NCBI GenBank assembly: GCA_021778845.1
Contig: JAJYBU010000004.1
Span: forward strand, 62,001-126,000
DNA length: 64,000 nt
Direction of reading: 5' to 3'
Source of the DNA: Acidobacteriota bacterium
GTDB taxonomy: Bacteria > Acidobacteriota > Terriglobia > Terriglobales > Acidobacteriaceae
Part shown: positions 1 to 8,524 of the stretch, piece by piece
Position numbering within the stretch: position 1 is the first letter of the stretch
Layout of the letters: each line of letters opens with the position of its first letter
Made by a program: the position numbers and the translations under genes
Notes under the pieces: model-generated
Database searches by the model: none
What the model was told of the DNA's origin: nothing
Seen by the model: only the letters and a program-made list of their open reading frames with translations

Positions 1-1
1 G

Positions 2-118
2 CAGCGCGGACTGCAGATTGTGCTTGCGCCGGCAGATTATCTGCGCGCGACGAACGCCACGCTGGCGGACCTGACCAAATCTCCCGCAACTGCCCCCACA
101 CACGGAGGACATGCATGA
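2..118 (+). CDS. ccmA: C-terminal end of a probable heme exporter ATP-binding protein CcmA (cut by window edge)
   Basis: Only the last 38 codons are inside the window, ending in TGA at 116-118. The reading frame overlaps the start of ccmB by the four bases ATGA, which implies translational coupling. No ATPase motif is visible in this short tail, so the name rests on position: ccmA normally lies directly before ccmB and codes for the ABC ATPase that partners CcmB in cytochrome c maturation. Another small cytoplasmic partner protein cannot be excluded. Confidence 0.6.
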   Translation, partial: QRGLQIVLAPADYLRATNATLADLTKSPATAPTHGGHA

Positions 119-795
119 ACTACGCGCAACAAGTCCTCACCCACCTGCGCAAGGATCTGCGCCTGGAGTGGCGAACTAAAGACTCAATCAACGGAATGCT
201 GTTCTTCGCGCTGCTGGTGGTTGTTGTACTGGCCATGGCCTTCGATCCCGCATCGTACCCAACGATGACGCGGCAGATCAGCGGCGGCCTGCTATGGGTA
301 GCGCTGCTCTTCGCTGCGATGACAGCGCTCAATCAGTCATGGGCGCGAGAGACCAACAATAATGTGCTCGACGCGCACAGGCTCTCCGCCGCGCCGGCGT
401 CTGCATTGTTTGTCGGCAAAGCACTGGCGAACTTTCTTTTTGTGATGGCGGTCGAGGTAGTGCTCGCTCCCATCTTTACTGTCTTCTACAACCTGCAACC
501 GCTGGGCGAGACCTGGAAGCTGCTCATCATTCTACCTTTGGGTACATGGGCTTTAGTGGTAAACGGAACGTTCTTCGCTGCGCTGAGCCTGCGCTCACGC
601 AACCGCGAGACGCTGCTGCCGCTGGTACTGCTGCCCATCTCGATGCCGGCGCTGCTGGCCATGATCCAGGCCACAACAGCCATACTGACAGGCGAGTTTG
701 AGCCAACATTATGGATCAAAGTATTGGTCGCCTATGTGATTGTCTTCACAACGGCATGCGTCCTGTTGTTCCAGACTATTCTTAGTGCAGATTAG
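115..795 (+). CDS. ccmB: Heme exporter protein B, membrane subunit of the Ccm ABC complex
   Basis: This 226-aa protein has the usual CcmB length. It is almost entirely hydrophobic, with about six membrane spans, and begins with a short cytoplasmic stretch carrying KDLRLEWR, typical of CcmB (known family: KDL.LE.R..). In system I cytochrome c maturation, CcmB forms the membrane part of the CcmAB ABC unit, which drives release of holo-CcmE from CcmC. The ATG at 115 overlaps the preceding stop, and ccmC follows after 47 bases. Family assignment is firm; the mechanism comes from the family, not from this sequence. Confidence 0.9.
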   Translation: MNYAQQVLTHLRKDLRLEWRTKDSINGMLFFALLVVVVLAMAFDPASYPTMTRQISGGLLWVALLFAAMTALNQSWARETNNNVLDAHRLSAAPASALFVGKALANFLFVMAVEVVLAPIFTVFYNLQPLGETWKLLIILPLGTWALVVNGTFFAALSLRSRNRETLLPLVLLPISMPALLAMIQATTAILTGEFEPTLWIKVLVAYVIVFTTACVLLFQTILSAD

Positions 796-842
796 TGAAG
801 CCGTGACGTTTCGCGCAATCCAACGAAGAGCTAAAATCATCG

Positions 843-1601
843 ATGGTGACTAACATTCAAAAATCTTCTGGAACGATGCCGAAGTGGGCTCAGGCCTGGT
901 TTGCCCTTACCCTCCTCGTCATGGCCTACGGCTTTTATGCCGCGATGACTGCGCCGCGCGAGGCGACAATGGGCAACCTGTATCGCGTCTTCTTCTACCA
1001 TCTGCCGCACACGATCCTTAGCTTCGTGTTTCCGTACCTGAACTGCGGCGCATCCTTTCTGTACCTCTTCTGGCGCAACCGCAATGTCGAGCGCGCGGCC
1101 GCCGCGGACGCCTTCGCCCTGGCCGCTGCAGAGGTGACAGTGCTCTACGCAACCATCGGTCTGGCGACGGGCATGCTCTGGGGACGCGCTGCGTGGGGCA
1201 TCTGGTGGGCCTGGGATGCACGCATGACCACCTACCTGCTGCTCTGGCTGCTCTACGTCAGCTATCTGCTGGTGCGGCGGCTCTCCGCAAGTGGCCAGAC
1301 TGCCGTCGTTTCGGCAGTGCTCGCGATCTTCGCCGCCATTGACGTTCCCATTTGCTTCATGTCGATCCGCTGGTGGCGAACGCAGCATCCTTCGGCCGTC
1401 TTCGGCGGCGGGTCAAACTCCGGCATCGACCCAAGCATGGTCCCGGCAGTGCTGTGGAACATGGTCGCGTGGGCGATGTGGGGAGCCTTCCTCATCGGCA
1501 TGCGCTATGCCATCGAGCGCCGCCGCCAGCGTCAATCCAATGCCCATGCGCTCGGCTTTCTCGGAGATGAAATCGGCAACAACTTTCAGGAGATTCGATG
1601 A
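843..1601 (+). CDS. ccmC: Heme exporter protein C (CcmC), heme-handling membrane protein
   Basis: The protein is 252 aa with six predicted membrane segments. It carries the tryptophan-rich periplasmic loop (WGIWWAWDAR, about residues 117-126) that defines the CcmC/CcsA heme-handling superfamily, and flanking histidines, including one in FYHLPH near residue 58, that would serve as heme ligands. CcmC loads heme onto the chaperone CcmE. The stop overlaps the ATG of a tiny ccmD-like gene (ATGA at 1598-1601), so the unit is ccmA-B-C-D. An ATG three codons past the first GTG-like positions is not needed; 843 gives a normal N-terminus. Confidence 0.92.
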   Translation: MVTNIQKSSGTMPKWAQAWFALTLLVMAYGFYAAMTAPREATMGNLYRVFFYHLPHTILSFVFPYLNCGASFLYLFWRNRNVERAAAADAFALAAAEVTVLYATIGLATGMLWGRAAWGIWWAWDARMTTYLLLWLLYVSYLLVRRLSASGQTAVVSAVLAIFAAIDVPICFMSIRWWRTQHPSAVFGGGSNSGIDPSMVPAVLWNMVAWAMWGAFLIGMRYAIERRRQRQSNAHALGFLGDEIGNNFQEIR

Positions 1602-1717
1602 TCCCCTTCCATACACTATCGGAGCGCCATCTCGTCTACGCCTACTGTGTTGTCTGGCTGTTTCAGTTCGGATACGTCGCGTGGCTGTGCGCCCAATGGC
1701 GCAAGAGCCGGGGATGA
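1598..1717 (+). CDS. ccmD: CcmD-like small membrane protein (39 aa)
   Basis: A 39-codon reading frame starts in an ATGA overlap with ccmC and ends in another ATGA overlap with the next lipoprotein gene. The product has one hydrophobic span (about residues 13-33, including VYAYCVVWLFQFGYVAWL) followed by a basic tail ending WRKSRG. That is the architecture of CcmD, which stabilises the CcmABC-CcmE complex. Sequence similarity in this family is too weak to prove identity by eye, so the call rests on size, topology and tight position after ccmC. Confidence 0.7.
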   Translation: MIPFHTLSERHLVYAYCVVWLFQFGYVAWLCAQWRKSRG

Positions 1718-2958
1718 AGCCTACGCGGCGCATCGTCTCACAGTTCCGTGCCGCGCTTCCACGCGTGCTCCTTCTGCTGCTTCCCTTGCCCCTGGCACTG
1801 AGCGGCTGCGGGCGGAATCGCTTCCCTGTTTATCCGGCGAACTATCACGAGTTCGCCTATGTATCGAACGGCGCGAGCAGCACCGTCACGGTGCTGGACC
1901 TGGTGTATCTGCGCCAGGACCGCGTGATCCAGGTGGGCCGGCAACCGACCGGACTGGCAGTCAATCCGGTTCGCAACGAAGTCTACGCGGTCAATACCGG
2001 GAGCGATTCCGTCTCGGTGATTGATGCTGCCACGAACCGGGTTTCTGCGACGATCGGGGTGCAGCGCACGCCATACTTCATCAGCGTCGCACCCGACGGC
2101 AAGCGAGCCTACGTAGCCAACTCCGCCTCAAATACCGTCAGCATCCTCGATCTCGACAAGCGCCGCCAGATCGGAGTGGTGGCCACCGGAGAGGGTCCGG
2201 GTATGGCGCGCGTGTCGCCGGATAATCGCACCCTGGTGGTCAGCAATCGCATCGCCGGCAGCCTGTCGGTATACTCCATCACCGACTCGCGCGAGCATCC
2301 GCTCGAATTGCGCGAAGCCTTTCCGGGATGTGCGGGAGCGACCGATGTCGCCGTGGTTGCAAACTCGACAAGCGAACTGAGTTCGGGGGCGAAGGCATTT
2401 GTTGCCTGCTCGGCAACACATCAGGTGATGGTAGTGTGGCTCGCTGCCTCACCCAATTCATGGCGCGGCAAGCAGGATCCTTCCCTGCAGCATGACCATC
2501 TGCTCTGCTTTTTGGACGTAGGGAATACTCCCACGCACCTTGCCGTGAAACCGGATGGGGGCGAGGTCTTCACGACCAACTTCGGCTCCGACAGCATCTC
2601 GGAGATCTCAACCTGGACCAACGAGGTGCTGGGCACCTACCCGATCGGATCGAAGCCCGCGAGCGCAGTCATCAGCGAGGACAACTCCAGCCTGTGGGTG
2701 ACAAACTTCGGGGCGGACTCGGCTGCGATGTACAGCATCGACGACGGCCGCGTGGAGGCCAGCGTTCACACCGGATCGAAGCCCGACAGCCTGGCCTTCT
2801 CCGCCGACGAGCACCTGCTGCTGATCGCAGACTCCGGCTCCGCAGATGTCGCCGTGATTCGTATGCAGGGCAAGGACGGCCCCACGCTCTTCACCATGCT
2901 GCCCTCGGGTGGCCATGCAAACGACATCGTGGTGAAGTCGTTCCACGCGAAACTCTAG
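1714..2958 (+). CDS. YVTN-family beta-propeller lipoprotein
   Basis: The ATG at 1714 overlaps the ccmD-like stop. It gives a 414-aa protein with a basic n-region, a leucine-rich core and a lipobox (LALSGC, Cys about residue 33), so it should be a lipoprotein. The rest consists of repeated blades of about 42 residues with signatures such as VYAVNTGSDSVSVID, AYVANSASNTVSILD and LWVTNFGADSAAMY, typical of YVTN/40-residue beta-propellers. Such proteins bind ligands or act as scaffolds; no catalytic site is visible. A reading frame extends upstream to 1291, but it runs through ccmC in another frame and is not the true start. Its overlap with the ccm genes suggests co-translation; a role in cytochrome c maturation is only a guess. 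Confidence 0.85.
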   Translation: MKPTRRIVSQFRAALPRVLLLLLPLPLALSGCGRNRFPVYPANYHEFAYVSNGASSTVTVLDLVYLRQDRVIQVGRQPTGLAVNPVRNEVYAVNTGSDSVSVIDAATNRVSATIGVQRTPYFISVAPDGKRAYVANSASNTVSILDLDKRRQIGVVATGEGPGMARVSPDNRTLVVSNRIAGSLSVYSITDSREHPLELREAFPGCAGATDVAVVANSTSELSSGAKAFVACSATHQVMVVWLAASPNSWRGKQDPSLQHDHLLCFLDVGNTPTHLAVKPDGGEVFTTNFGSDSISEISTWTNEVLGTYPIGSKPASAVISEDNSSLWVTNFGADSAAMYSIDDGRVEASVHTGSKPDSLAFSADEHLLLIADSGSADVAVIRMQGKDGPTLFTMLPSGGHANDIVVKSFHAKL

Positions 2959-2982
2959 CGGCACCCGCGCACGGAAGTTGGC

Positions 2983-4023
2983 TCAGCCAGCCGTATCTTC
3001 GCGCGCAAGGTCAGCCTTGCGGGCCTCGCGGAGAGCTTGCCGCGTGGCCGACACGTAGGCTCCCGCGAGCAGCAACAGGCCGCTGAGAAACGCCCATAGA
3101 ATCAGCCCGACCGACACCTCGAACGGCCCATAGACTGAGCGCAGATCAAGATGCGGCAACGTCAGAATGTAGAGGTACTTGGCGATCTCCCACAGCACGC
3201 CGATGATAATGGCCGTGGGCAGGACGGCGCGCGCAGGAATCTTCCGATTGGGAAGTCCCCAGTAGATCAGGAAGAACAGGCCGATGCTGGCCACGCCTCC
3301 GCAGATCCGAAGAAAACTGTCGCCGATGAAGGTGAAAAAGACATTGTTGGTGTGGCCAAAGAATAGGAAAGCCAGCACTGCCTGCTGGGCCGTACTCAGT
3401 GCGACCGATGCCATTGCGAGCACACTCACGCCCGCTGCCAGGCCCAGCGAGACGATCTGATTGTGGAGATAGTTGCGGTTCTTTCGTACGCCCCACACAC
3501 TGTTCAGCGCGACCTCCAGCGGGAGGAAAACGCCGGTCGTGGTGATCAGCAGCATCACCACGGAGAAGATCCGCGTCTGGGTGTGCGCAGACGCCAGAAT
3601 GCGCATGTTCGTCATCACAAAATGCTGGTTGCTGGGCAGAAAGTTCGACATCATCTGAACAACAACGTCGACCATCCGTGTGGAGTGGAAGACGCGCTGC
3701 GCGATCGTCAGGAGCAAAACGATGAACGGGAACAACGATAGGACAACCTGCGCGGCCACGCTGAAGGCGTAGGTGTGGACCTCGGTCTTGGCCATGTAAC
3801 GGGCCAGCGCTATGATCTGTTGCAGCGTCCCGCTCCTGGCCACCGGCACCGCAGGCGCCGCTGCGAGTGACGGCTTGACCTTCTCGGTGCCTGCAATCGC
3901 CTCTGTCCCGCTGCGGGGAGCCTCCTCTGTGCGGGCCTCCCGCCTGCTTTCCTTCGCCTCGGCGGTTTCTTTCGATTCGTCGGACGGTCCACCGGGAACG
4001 ATGCTGTATTTACCAACTGCCAT
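2983..4023 (-). CDS. YihY/BrkB-family inner-membrane protein
   Basis: The protein is 346 aa. About 85 N-terminal residues are charged and low in complexity, followed by six hydrophobic segments. The pattern AYSFSVAAQVVLSLFPFIVLL, with small residues before a phenylalanine-rich helix, and the later LIYWGLPNR and GPFEVSVGLILWAF match the YihY/BrkB (UPF0761) family. The family was once called ribonuclease BN in error, and its function remains unclear; some members are linked to lipid or virulence traits. The gene lies 21 bases after queG on the same strand, the last of a four-gene run from 7479. Its stop is 24 bases from the oppositely directed lipoprotein stop, a convergent junction. Confidence 0.85.
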   Translation of the reverse strand: MAVGKYSIVPGGPSDESKETAEAKESRREARTEEAPRSGTEAIAGTEKVKPSLAAAPAVPVARSGTLQQIIALARYMAKTEVHTYAFSVAAQVVLSLFPFIVLLLTIAQRVFHSTRMVDVVVQMMSNFLPSNQHFVMTNMRILASAHTQTRIFSVVMLLITTTGVFLPLEVALNSVWGVRKNRNYLHNQIVSLGLAAGVSVLAMASVALSTAQQAVLAFLFFGHTNNVFFTFIGDSFLRICGGVASIGLFFLIYWGLPNRKIPARAVLPTAIIIGVLWEIAKYLYILTLPHLDLRSVYGPFEVSVGLILWAFLSGLLLLAGAYVSATRQALREARKADLAREDTAG

Positions 4024-4044
4024 GCATCAAGTTTACCGGGTTGC

Positions 4045-5199
4045 TCACCGACAGCCCGCAGGGCCTTCGGAAATGGCGGAGGCCGACAGTCGCGCAACGG
4101 CCCACGCCGCAGCCTCCGCCAGCATCGCATCCTCCCCTGCGGCCCAGGCCTCAAGTTGCGGCAGGTAGTCTCGTTCACCGCTGTTGCCCATCGCGATCGC
4201 CACGTTGCGTAGAACGCGCTTGCGGCGCGTGCGCTCCAGCGGCGAGCCACGAAAGACGCGGTTGAATGCCGGGCCATCCATCGCCGCAAGCCAATCCAGC
4301 GCCGGGTTGATCAGTTCCCGGCGCGCGGGCAGCATACTTGATGCAGCCACGGGAGCTCTGCGGTTCCATGGGCAGACGTCCTGACAAATGTCGCAGCCGA
4401 AGACCTGCCGGCCCATCAACGGCCGCAGCTCTTCCGCGATACTTCCCTTCTTCTCGATGGTCAGATAGGCGATGCAACGCGTAGCGTCCATCGCGCGCGC
4501 GCCGCCACGTTCTGGATTGATAAGCGCATCGGTGGGACAAGCATCGATGCAGCGCGTACAACTCCCACAGCGGTCCGCGGAGGGGATGCTCCAGGCCTCC
4601 GGCGCAAGCTCCAGAGACGTAACGATGACGCCCAACAGCAGCCAGGAACCCTGCTGCTGGTTGAGTACGCAGGTGTTCTTGCCGATCCAGCCAATGCCCG
4701 CACGCGCGGCATAGCCTCGCTCCACCAGCGGCCCGGTGTCGACATAGCAACGCGTCGTGCAATCGTCGCCGAAGCGCTGCACGAGTTCACCTTCAAGGCC
4801 GCGCAGCCTGGGCAGGAGAACATCATGGTAGTCGCTGCCGGCGCTGGAATCTTCGCGGCCACTCCATGCATAGCGCGCAATCCATCCAGCCTTCGGATCG
4901 GCGGGCTCGATCGACAGCGGCGCATCGGCGTTGTAGTTCACCGCACAGACAATGACCGAGCGCGCCCACGGCATCGCCCTCCGCAGGTCCCCGCGAAGGT
5001 AATCCCCTGCTTCATCCGTGCGCTTGAGATAGCCCATTTCACCGGCGCGACCGGCATCAATCCACTCCGTGTAACGGCGATCGTCATTAGCTGCGGAGGC
5101 ACTCGCAGGCTCGGCCACGCTGGCTATGCCGGCAAGATCGAAGCCGACCACACGAGCGCGCTGCTCGATCCACTCCCGATCTGCGCGCGTAAGGATCAT
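4045..5199 (-). CDS. queG: Epoxyqueuosine reductase QueG
   Basis: The chosen ATG at 5199 gives 384 aa, the normal QueG length; the open frame runs further upstream into rsmA in another frame. Two ferredoxin-like [4Fe-4S] motifs are visible, CGSCTRCIDACP and CDICQDVCPWN, along with the N-terminal cobalamin-binding part (YVDTGPLVERGYA, GWIGKNT). The C-terminus resembles HEAT-like repeats (LRNVAIAMGNSG). QueG uses cobalamin to reduce epoxyqueuosine to queuosine at position 34 of tRNAs for Tyr, His, Asn and Asp. It sits 76 bases downstream of rsmA, so two RNA-modification genes share the operon. Confidence 0.93.
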   Translation of the reverse strand: MILTRADREWIEQRARVVGFDLAGIASVAEPASASAANDDRRYTEWIDAGRAGEMGYLKRTDEAGDYLRGDLRRAMPWARSVIVCAVNYNADAPLSIEPADPKAGWIARYAWSGREDSSAGSDYHDVLLPRLRGLEGELVQRFGDDCTTRCYVDTGPLVERGYAARAGIGWIGKNTCVLNQQQGSWLLLGVIVTSLELAPEAWSIPSADRCGSCTRCIDACPTDALINPERGGARAMDATRCIAYLTIEKKGSIAEELRPLMGRQVFGCDICQDVCPWNRRAPVAASSMLPARRELINPALDWLAAMDGPAFNRVFRGSPLERTRRKRVLRNVAIAMGNSGERDYLPQLEAWAAGEDAMLAEAAAWAVARLSASAISEGPAGCR

Positions 5200-5275
5200 C
5201 CCATTATTCTCGCGCAGTGCAGCTAAGGACCGCACTCCTTCGTAAAACTTCGTGCCCTTCTTTACACCCTTCGCG

Positions 5276-6091
5276 TCAAGCCTTCTGTGCTTTCGCCGAC
5301 CCCAACGCACGATACAGCTCCGCCATTGCCTCCAGCGGCACCGCCTCCGATCGAGCCTGCGCCCCGATGTCCGCCGGCCAGGCAGCCGCAAGCTGTGCAG
5401 CCGAATACCCCGCGGCGCGAAGATTATTTCCAAGCGTCTTGCGCTTCTGCGCGAAGCTCGCGCGCAGAAACCGGTTGAACCCCTCGAACTCAATCCCAAG
5501 TTCAGCAAAGCGAAGCGCAAACTCCAGCCGCAACACGGTTGAATGCACATCGGGCGGCGGCGAAAACGCATTTGGCGGCAGTGTAAACAAATTTGTAACC
5601 TGTGCATGCATCTGCGTTGCCGCAGAGAGCGCCCCGTACTCGCTCGATCCGGGCGCAGCAGCAATGCGCTCCGCAACCTCGCGCTGCATCATCACCACCG
5701 CCCGCGCCACAGCGCCCGCGCGAGCCGCCGCGAACAGCAGCAGCAAAATGTCCGACGTAATGTAGTACGGCAGATTCCCCACAATATCCAGCGAAGCCGC
5801 GCCGTCCAGCATCGTCCTCAGGTCCGTCGCCAAAACATCTGCATGATGAATCGTCACATGCGCGTCATTACGAAACCGGAACTCCAACTCCCGCACCAGC
5901 GCCGGATCAAATTCGATGCAGTGCAGCCGCCGGCAGCGCTTCGCCAGCAACTCCGTGATCGCCCCGTGTCCCGGCCCAATCTCCACCACCGTCCGCTCGC
6001 TCACATCGCCAATCGCGTCGGCAATCTGCTGGCAAGCGTTCTCGTCCACTAGGAAATTCTGCCCAAGCTTCGGTTTCTTTTTCGATGACAT
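5276..6091 (-). CDS. rsmA: 16S rRNA adenine(1518/1519)-N6 dimethyltransferase KsgA/RsmA
   Basis: The product is 271 aa from the ATG at 6091. A TTG six bases upstream (6097) is in frame and overlaps the permease stop, so either could be used. Motifs in order are KPKLGQNFLVD, VEIGPGHGAITELL (SAM-binding motif I) and NLPYYITSDIL (the catalytic NLPY loop), with the KsgA C-terminal domain containing FAQKRKTLGNNLR. The enzyme dimethylates two adjacent adenines near the 3' end of 16S rRNA. It follows the permease with two bases between stop and ATG. Confidence 0.95.
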   Translation of the reverse strand: MSSKKKPKLGQNFLVDENACQQIADAIGDVSERTVVEIGPGHGAITELLAKRCRRLHCIEFDPALVRELEFRFRNDAHVTIHHADVLATDLRTMLDGAASLDIVGNLPYYITSDILLLLFAAARAGAVARAVVMMQREVAERIAAAPGSSEYGALSAATQMHAQVTNLFTLPPNAFSPPPDVHSTVLRLEFALRFAELGIEFEGFNRFLRASFAQKRKTLGNNLRAAGYSAAQLAAAWPADIGAQARSEAVPLEAMAELYRALGSAKAQKA

Positions 6092-6093
6092 CG

Positions 6094-7479
6094 TCAAACA
6101 GCTTTCTCGTTAGGAGACTTGCTCCGTTGAAACAGAAAGTGCAGCGGCACGCCGCACACAATCACCAGTGCGCCTGCAATCGACTCGCCCGGTTGATTCA
6201 CAAAGCTGAACACCAGCAGCACCACTGCAGCCAGAATAAACAGCGCGGGCACCATCGGATATCCGGTCACCCGATACGGTCTGCAGGCATCCGGCTCGCG
6301 CACGCGAAACACAAACACTGTCGCCGCTGTCAGCGCATAAAACAACCACTCCGAGAAGATCGCCAGCGAAAACAGCGCCTGAAATCTGCCGATCGCCAGC
6401 AGCAGCAGCGTACTCAGTACAGCCTGCAGCAGCAGGCTCATCCACGGAGTCTTGAACCGCGGATGAATCTCACCCAGCACAGATGGAAACAATCGATCAC
6501 GCGCAGCGGCGAACGGAACGCGCGCTCCCGAAAGCGAACTCCCCACGAACGTGGCGCCGATACTCACCGCCATGCCCACCGCCACCAGCCCCGCTCCCAG
6601 GTTCCCCGCAACCAGTTGCAGCGCATCCGTCGCCGGCCGGTCTGAAGCCGCAATCGCCGACGACGGCAACACATACTGAATCGCCGCGTTGGTCAGCATA
6701 TAGAGCACACCCACAATCGTCACGCCGCCAACCAGCGCCACCGGCAGCGACCGCTGCGGCTTCTGCACCTCGCCCGCCATCTGCGACACATCCGACCATC
6801 CATCGTAGGCCCACAACGCCGCCACCAGCGCGATCATGAACCCCGCAAAACCTCCGCGCGCGCACGTGAACTCCGTTGTGAAATTATGCCAATCGCCATA
6901 CTTCACACTGGCAAAGCAGAAGCCCGCGATGACCACAATCATCAGCACCTTCAGCCACGTCAGCACGGTCTGCACCTGCGCCGAATCCCTCGTGCTCACA
7001 ATATTCAAGGCCGTGATCAGCCACGTCGCGGCAATGGCCATGACCTGACTCCACAGCAGGTGTCCCATCGCAACGCGGTCAAGAAACGCAAACATCGGAA
7101 ACGTTCCCAACACGCGCATCAGCCCTGCTGCAATCGTTGCAATCGACGCCGGCTTCGCAATCATGGTCCAGGTCCAGGTATAAAGAAACGCTGTCAGCGG
7201 CCCATAGGCATCATGCAGAAAAGCATACTCACCACCTACGCGCGGTCGCATCGCAGCGACCTCGGCGTAGCTCATTGCTCCAAACAACGAGAGCATTCCG
7301 CCAGTAATCCAAACCGCGTAGACCATGCGCGAACTGCCCACCGCAGCCATCATCTCGTGCGGAACCAGAAAAATTCCAGAGCCGATGATGATGCCCACCA
7401 CAATCGCCAACGCGTTCGTGGCCGTCAATACTCGCGGCAGTTCATCGTGCAAGCGTCCCTGTTCACCATCGAAACCCAT
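6094..7479 (-). CDS. APC-superfamily amino acid permease
   Basis: From the ATG at 7479 the protein is 461 aa with about 12 hydrophobic segments. The first helix contains IVVGIIIGSGIFLVP, the APC substrate-backbone motif, and the sixth region has ALWAYDGWSDVSQMAGEVQKPQRSLP, typical of the LAT/serine-threonine exchanger-like branch of APC permeases. Substrate cannot be told from sequence alone; neutral amino acids are plausible. Longer frames upstream to 7560 add residues outside the family and run toward the transposase relic, so they were not used. It is the first gene of the permease-rsmA-queG-yihY run. Confidence 0.88.
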   Translation of the reverse strand: MGFDGEQGRLHDELPRVLTATNALAIVVGIIIGSGIFLVPHEMMAAVGSSRMVYAVWITGGMLSLFGAMSYAEVAAMRPRVGGEYAFLHDAYGPLTAFLYTWTWTMIAKPASIATIAAGLMRVLGTFPMFAFLDRVAMGHLLWSQVMAIAATWLITALNIVSTRDSAQVQTVLTWLKVLMIVVIAGFCFASVKYGDWHNFTTEFTCARGGFAGFMIALVAALWAYDGWSDVSQMAGEVQKPQRSLPVALVGGVTIVGVLYMLTNAAIQYVLPSSAIAASDRPATDALQLVAGNLGAGLVAVGMAVSIGATFVGSSLSGARVPFAAARDRLFPSVLGEIHPRFKTPWMSLLLQAVLSTLLLLAIGRFQALFSLAIFSEWLFYALTAATVFVFRVREPDACRPYRVTGYPMVPALFILAAVVLLVFSFVNQPGESIAGALVIVCGVPLHFLFQRSKSPNEKAV

Positions 7480-7561
7480 TGCAGGGAGACTATCAGAGCC
7501 TCGGCCCTTGCGCCGCAAAAGCTCCAGACTCCACATAGGGCCCGAGCGGCATGAAGTCAAT

Positions 7562-7723
7562 CACAGCCACTCCAGAACTCGCTTCTGCGTGGAGCAGGCG
7601 TTCGTCGTCCTGAAGCTGCGATGCGGCTTCGTGAAGGTGCGCTACCGGGCGCTGGCCAAGAGTCTGCCCCGGCTCTGCGCCAGCTTTGTGCTCATCAACC
7701 TCATCACCGCGCAAGACTTCTGG
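7562..7723 (+). pseudogene. Remnant of an IS5-type transposase C-terminus
   Basis: Fifty-four codons read like the end of an IS5-group DDE transposase: VEQAFVVLK (family pattern VE..F..IK, the catalytic E region) followed by GFVKVRYRALAKS and a hydrophobic tail FVLINLITA, which match the family's G.TKVRYRGLAKN and final helix. There is no upstream transposase domain, no start codon and no terminal inverted repeat that I can recognise, and the frame runs on into the antisense of ruvC. It occupies most of the 370-base gap between the permease and ruvC. It is the only trace of an insertion sequence I see in the window. Confidence 0.6.
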
Positions 7724-7852
7724 TCCGCCCAGGGCTGCAGCGTTTCCGAAAGACGAGGATACCCGTGTTCAGAGCCCCACCTTGCGAATTGCCCCGCTCC
7801 CACCGCCCCACAACTTCCCATCCGCTGCCGCCAAGGCTTACTCAGAGGCTTC

Positions 7853-8356
7853 CTAGCGGCGCATCTGCTCTGCGGTCTGGGCGTGGTGGATGTGGCAGAT
7901 GGCGATGGCGAGCGCGTCGGCGGCGTCGGCGGGCCTGGGAGCTTCGTCGAGTTCGAGCAGGCGCGCGACCATGAACTGCACCTGCTCCTTGGCTGCGAGA
8001 CCGTAGCCGACCACCGCGCTTTTGATGGTGAGGGGAGCGTACTCGGCGACGGGAAGGCAACAGGTTGCCGCGGCCAGCATGGCGACACCGCGCACCTGGC
8101 CAAGTTTGAGCGCGCTCTTGGCGTTGGCCGAGAAGAAGACCTCTTCGATCGCGACGACCTCGGGCTGCCAGAGTTGGAGCAGCGCAGAGAGTTCGCTGTA
8201 CACCTGCAGCAGGCGGACAGGCGTGCGGTCTTTCTTGTTCAGCTTGACGGCACCGGCACAGAGGTAGCGCAGCTTCGGGTTGCGCGCGGTGTTGTCCACC
8301 TCGACGACGCCGTAGCCAGTGAACTCCGTTCCGCAATCGATGCCGAAGACCCGCAT
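7853..8356 (-). CDS. ruvC: Holliday-junction resolvase RuvC
   Basis: The ATG at 8356 begins MRVFGIDCGT and gives 167 aa, the usual RuvC size; the open frame extends further but with no family residues. Conserved acidic residues of the RNase H-like active site are visible: Asp in FGIDCG, Glu in AIEEVFFS and Asp in DAADALAIA. RuvC cuts four-way junctions during recombination together with RuvAB, which are not in the window. The gene stands alone here, divergent from the amidase operon. Confidence 0.93.
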   Translation of the reverse strand: MRVFGIDCGTEFTGYGVVEVDNTARNPKLRYLCAGAVKLNKKDRTPVRLLQVYSELSALLQLWQPEVVAIEEVFFSANAKSALKLGQVRGVAMLAAATCCLPVAEYAPLTIKSAVVGYGLAAKEQVQFMVARLLELDEAPRPADAADALAIAICHIHHAQTAEQMRR

Positions 8357-8524
8357 GTGTACGAGTCTAACGCGTGGGAACTGTCTCACAGCGATGGCAG
8401 CGCGGTGCAGCATCTAACTCGCAACTCGCGGATCATTCGCTACCAGCGGGCGCGACCGATACAATCGACGCAAAGGCTCTAAGCACTACACCCGCACGTA
8501 CTTCCGCAAAGGCCGCCACCTCTC

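Noticed and set aside
7325-8482. 385-codon plus-strand frame over the permease start, the transposase relic and antisense ruvC
   Set aside because: Only the 54-codon IS5-like segment reads like protein; the rest is antisense of well-supported genes.
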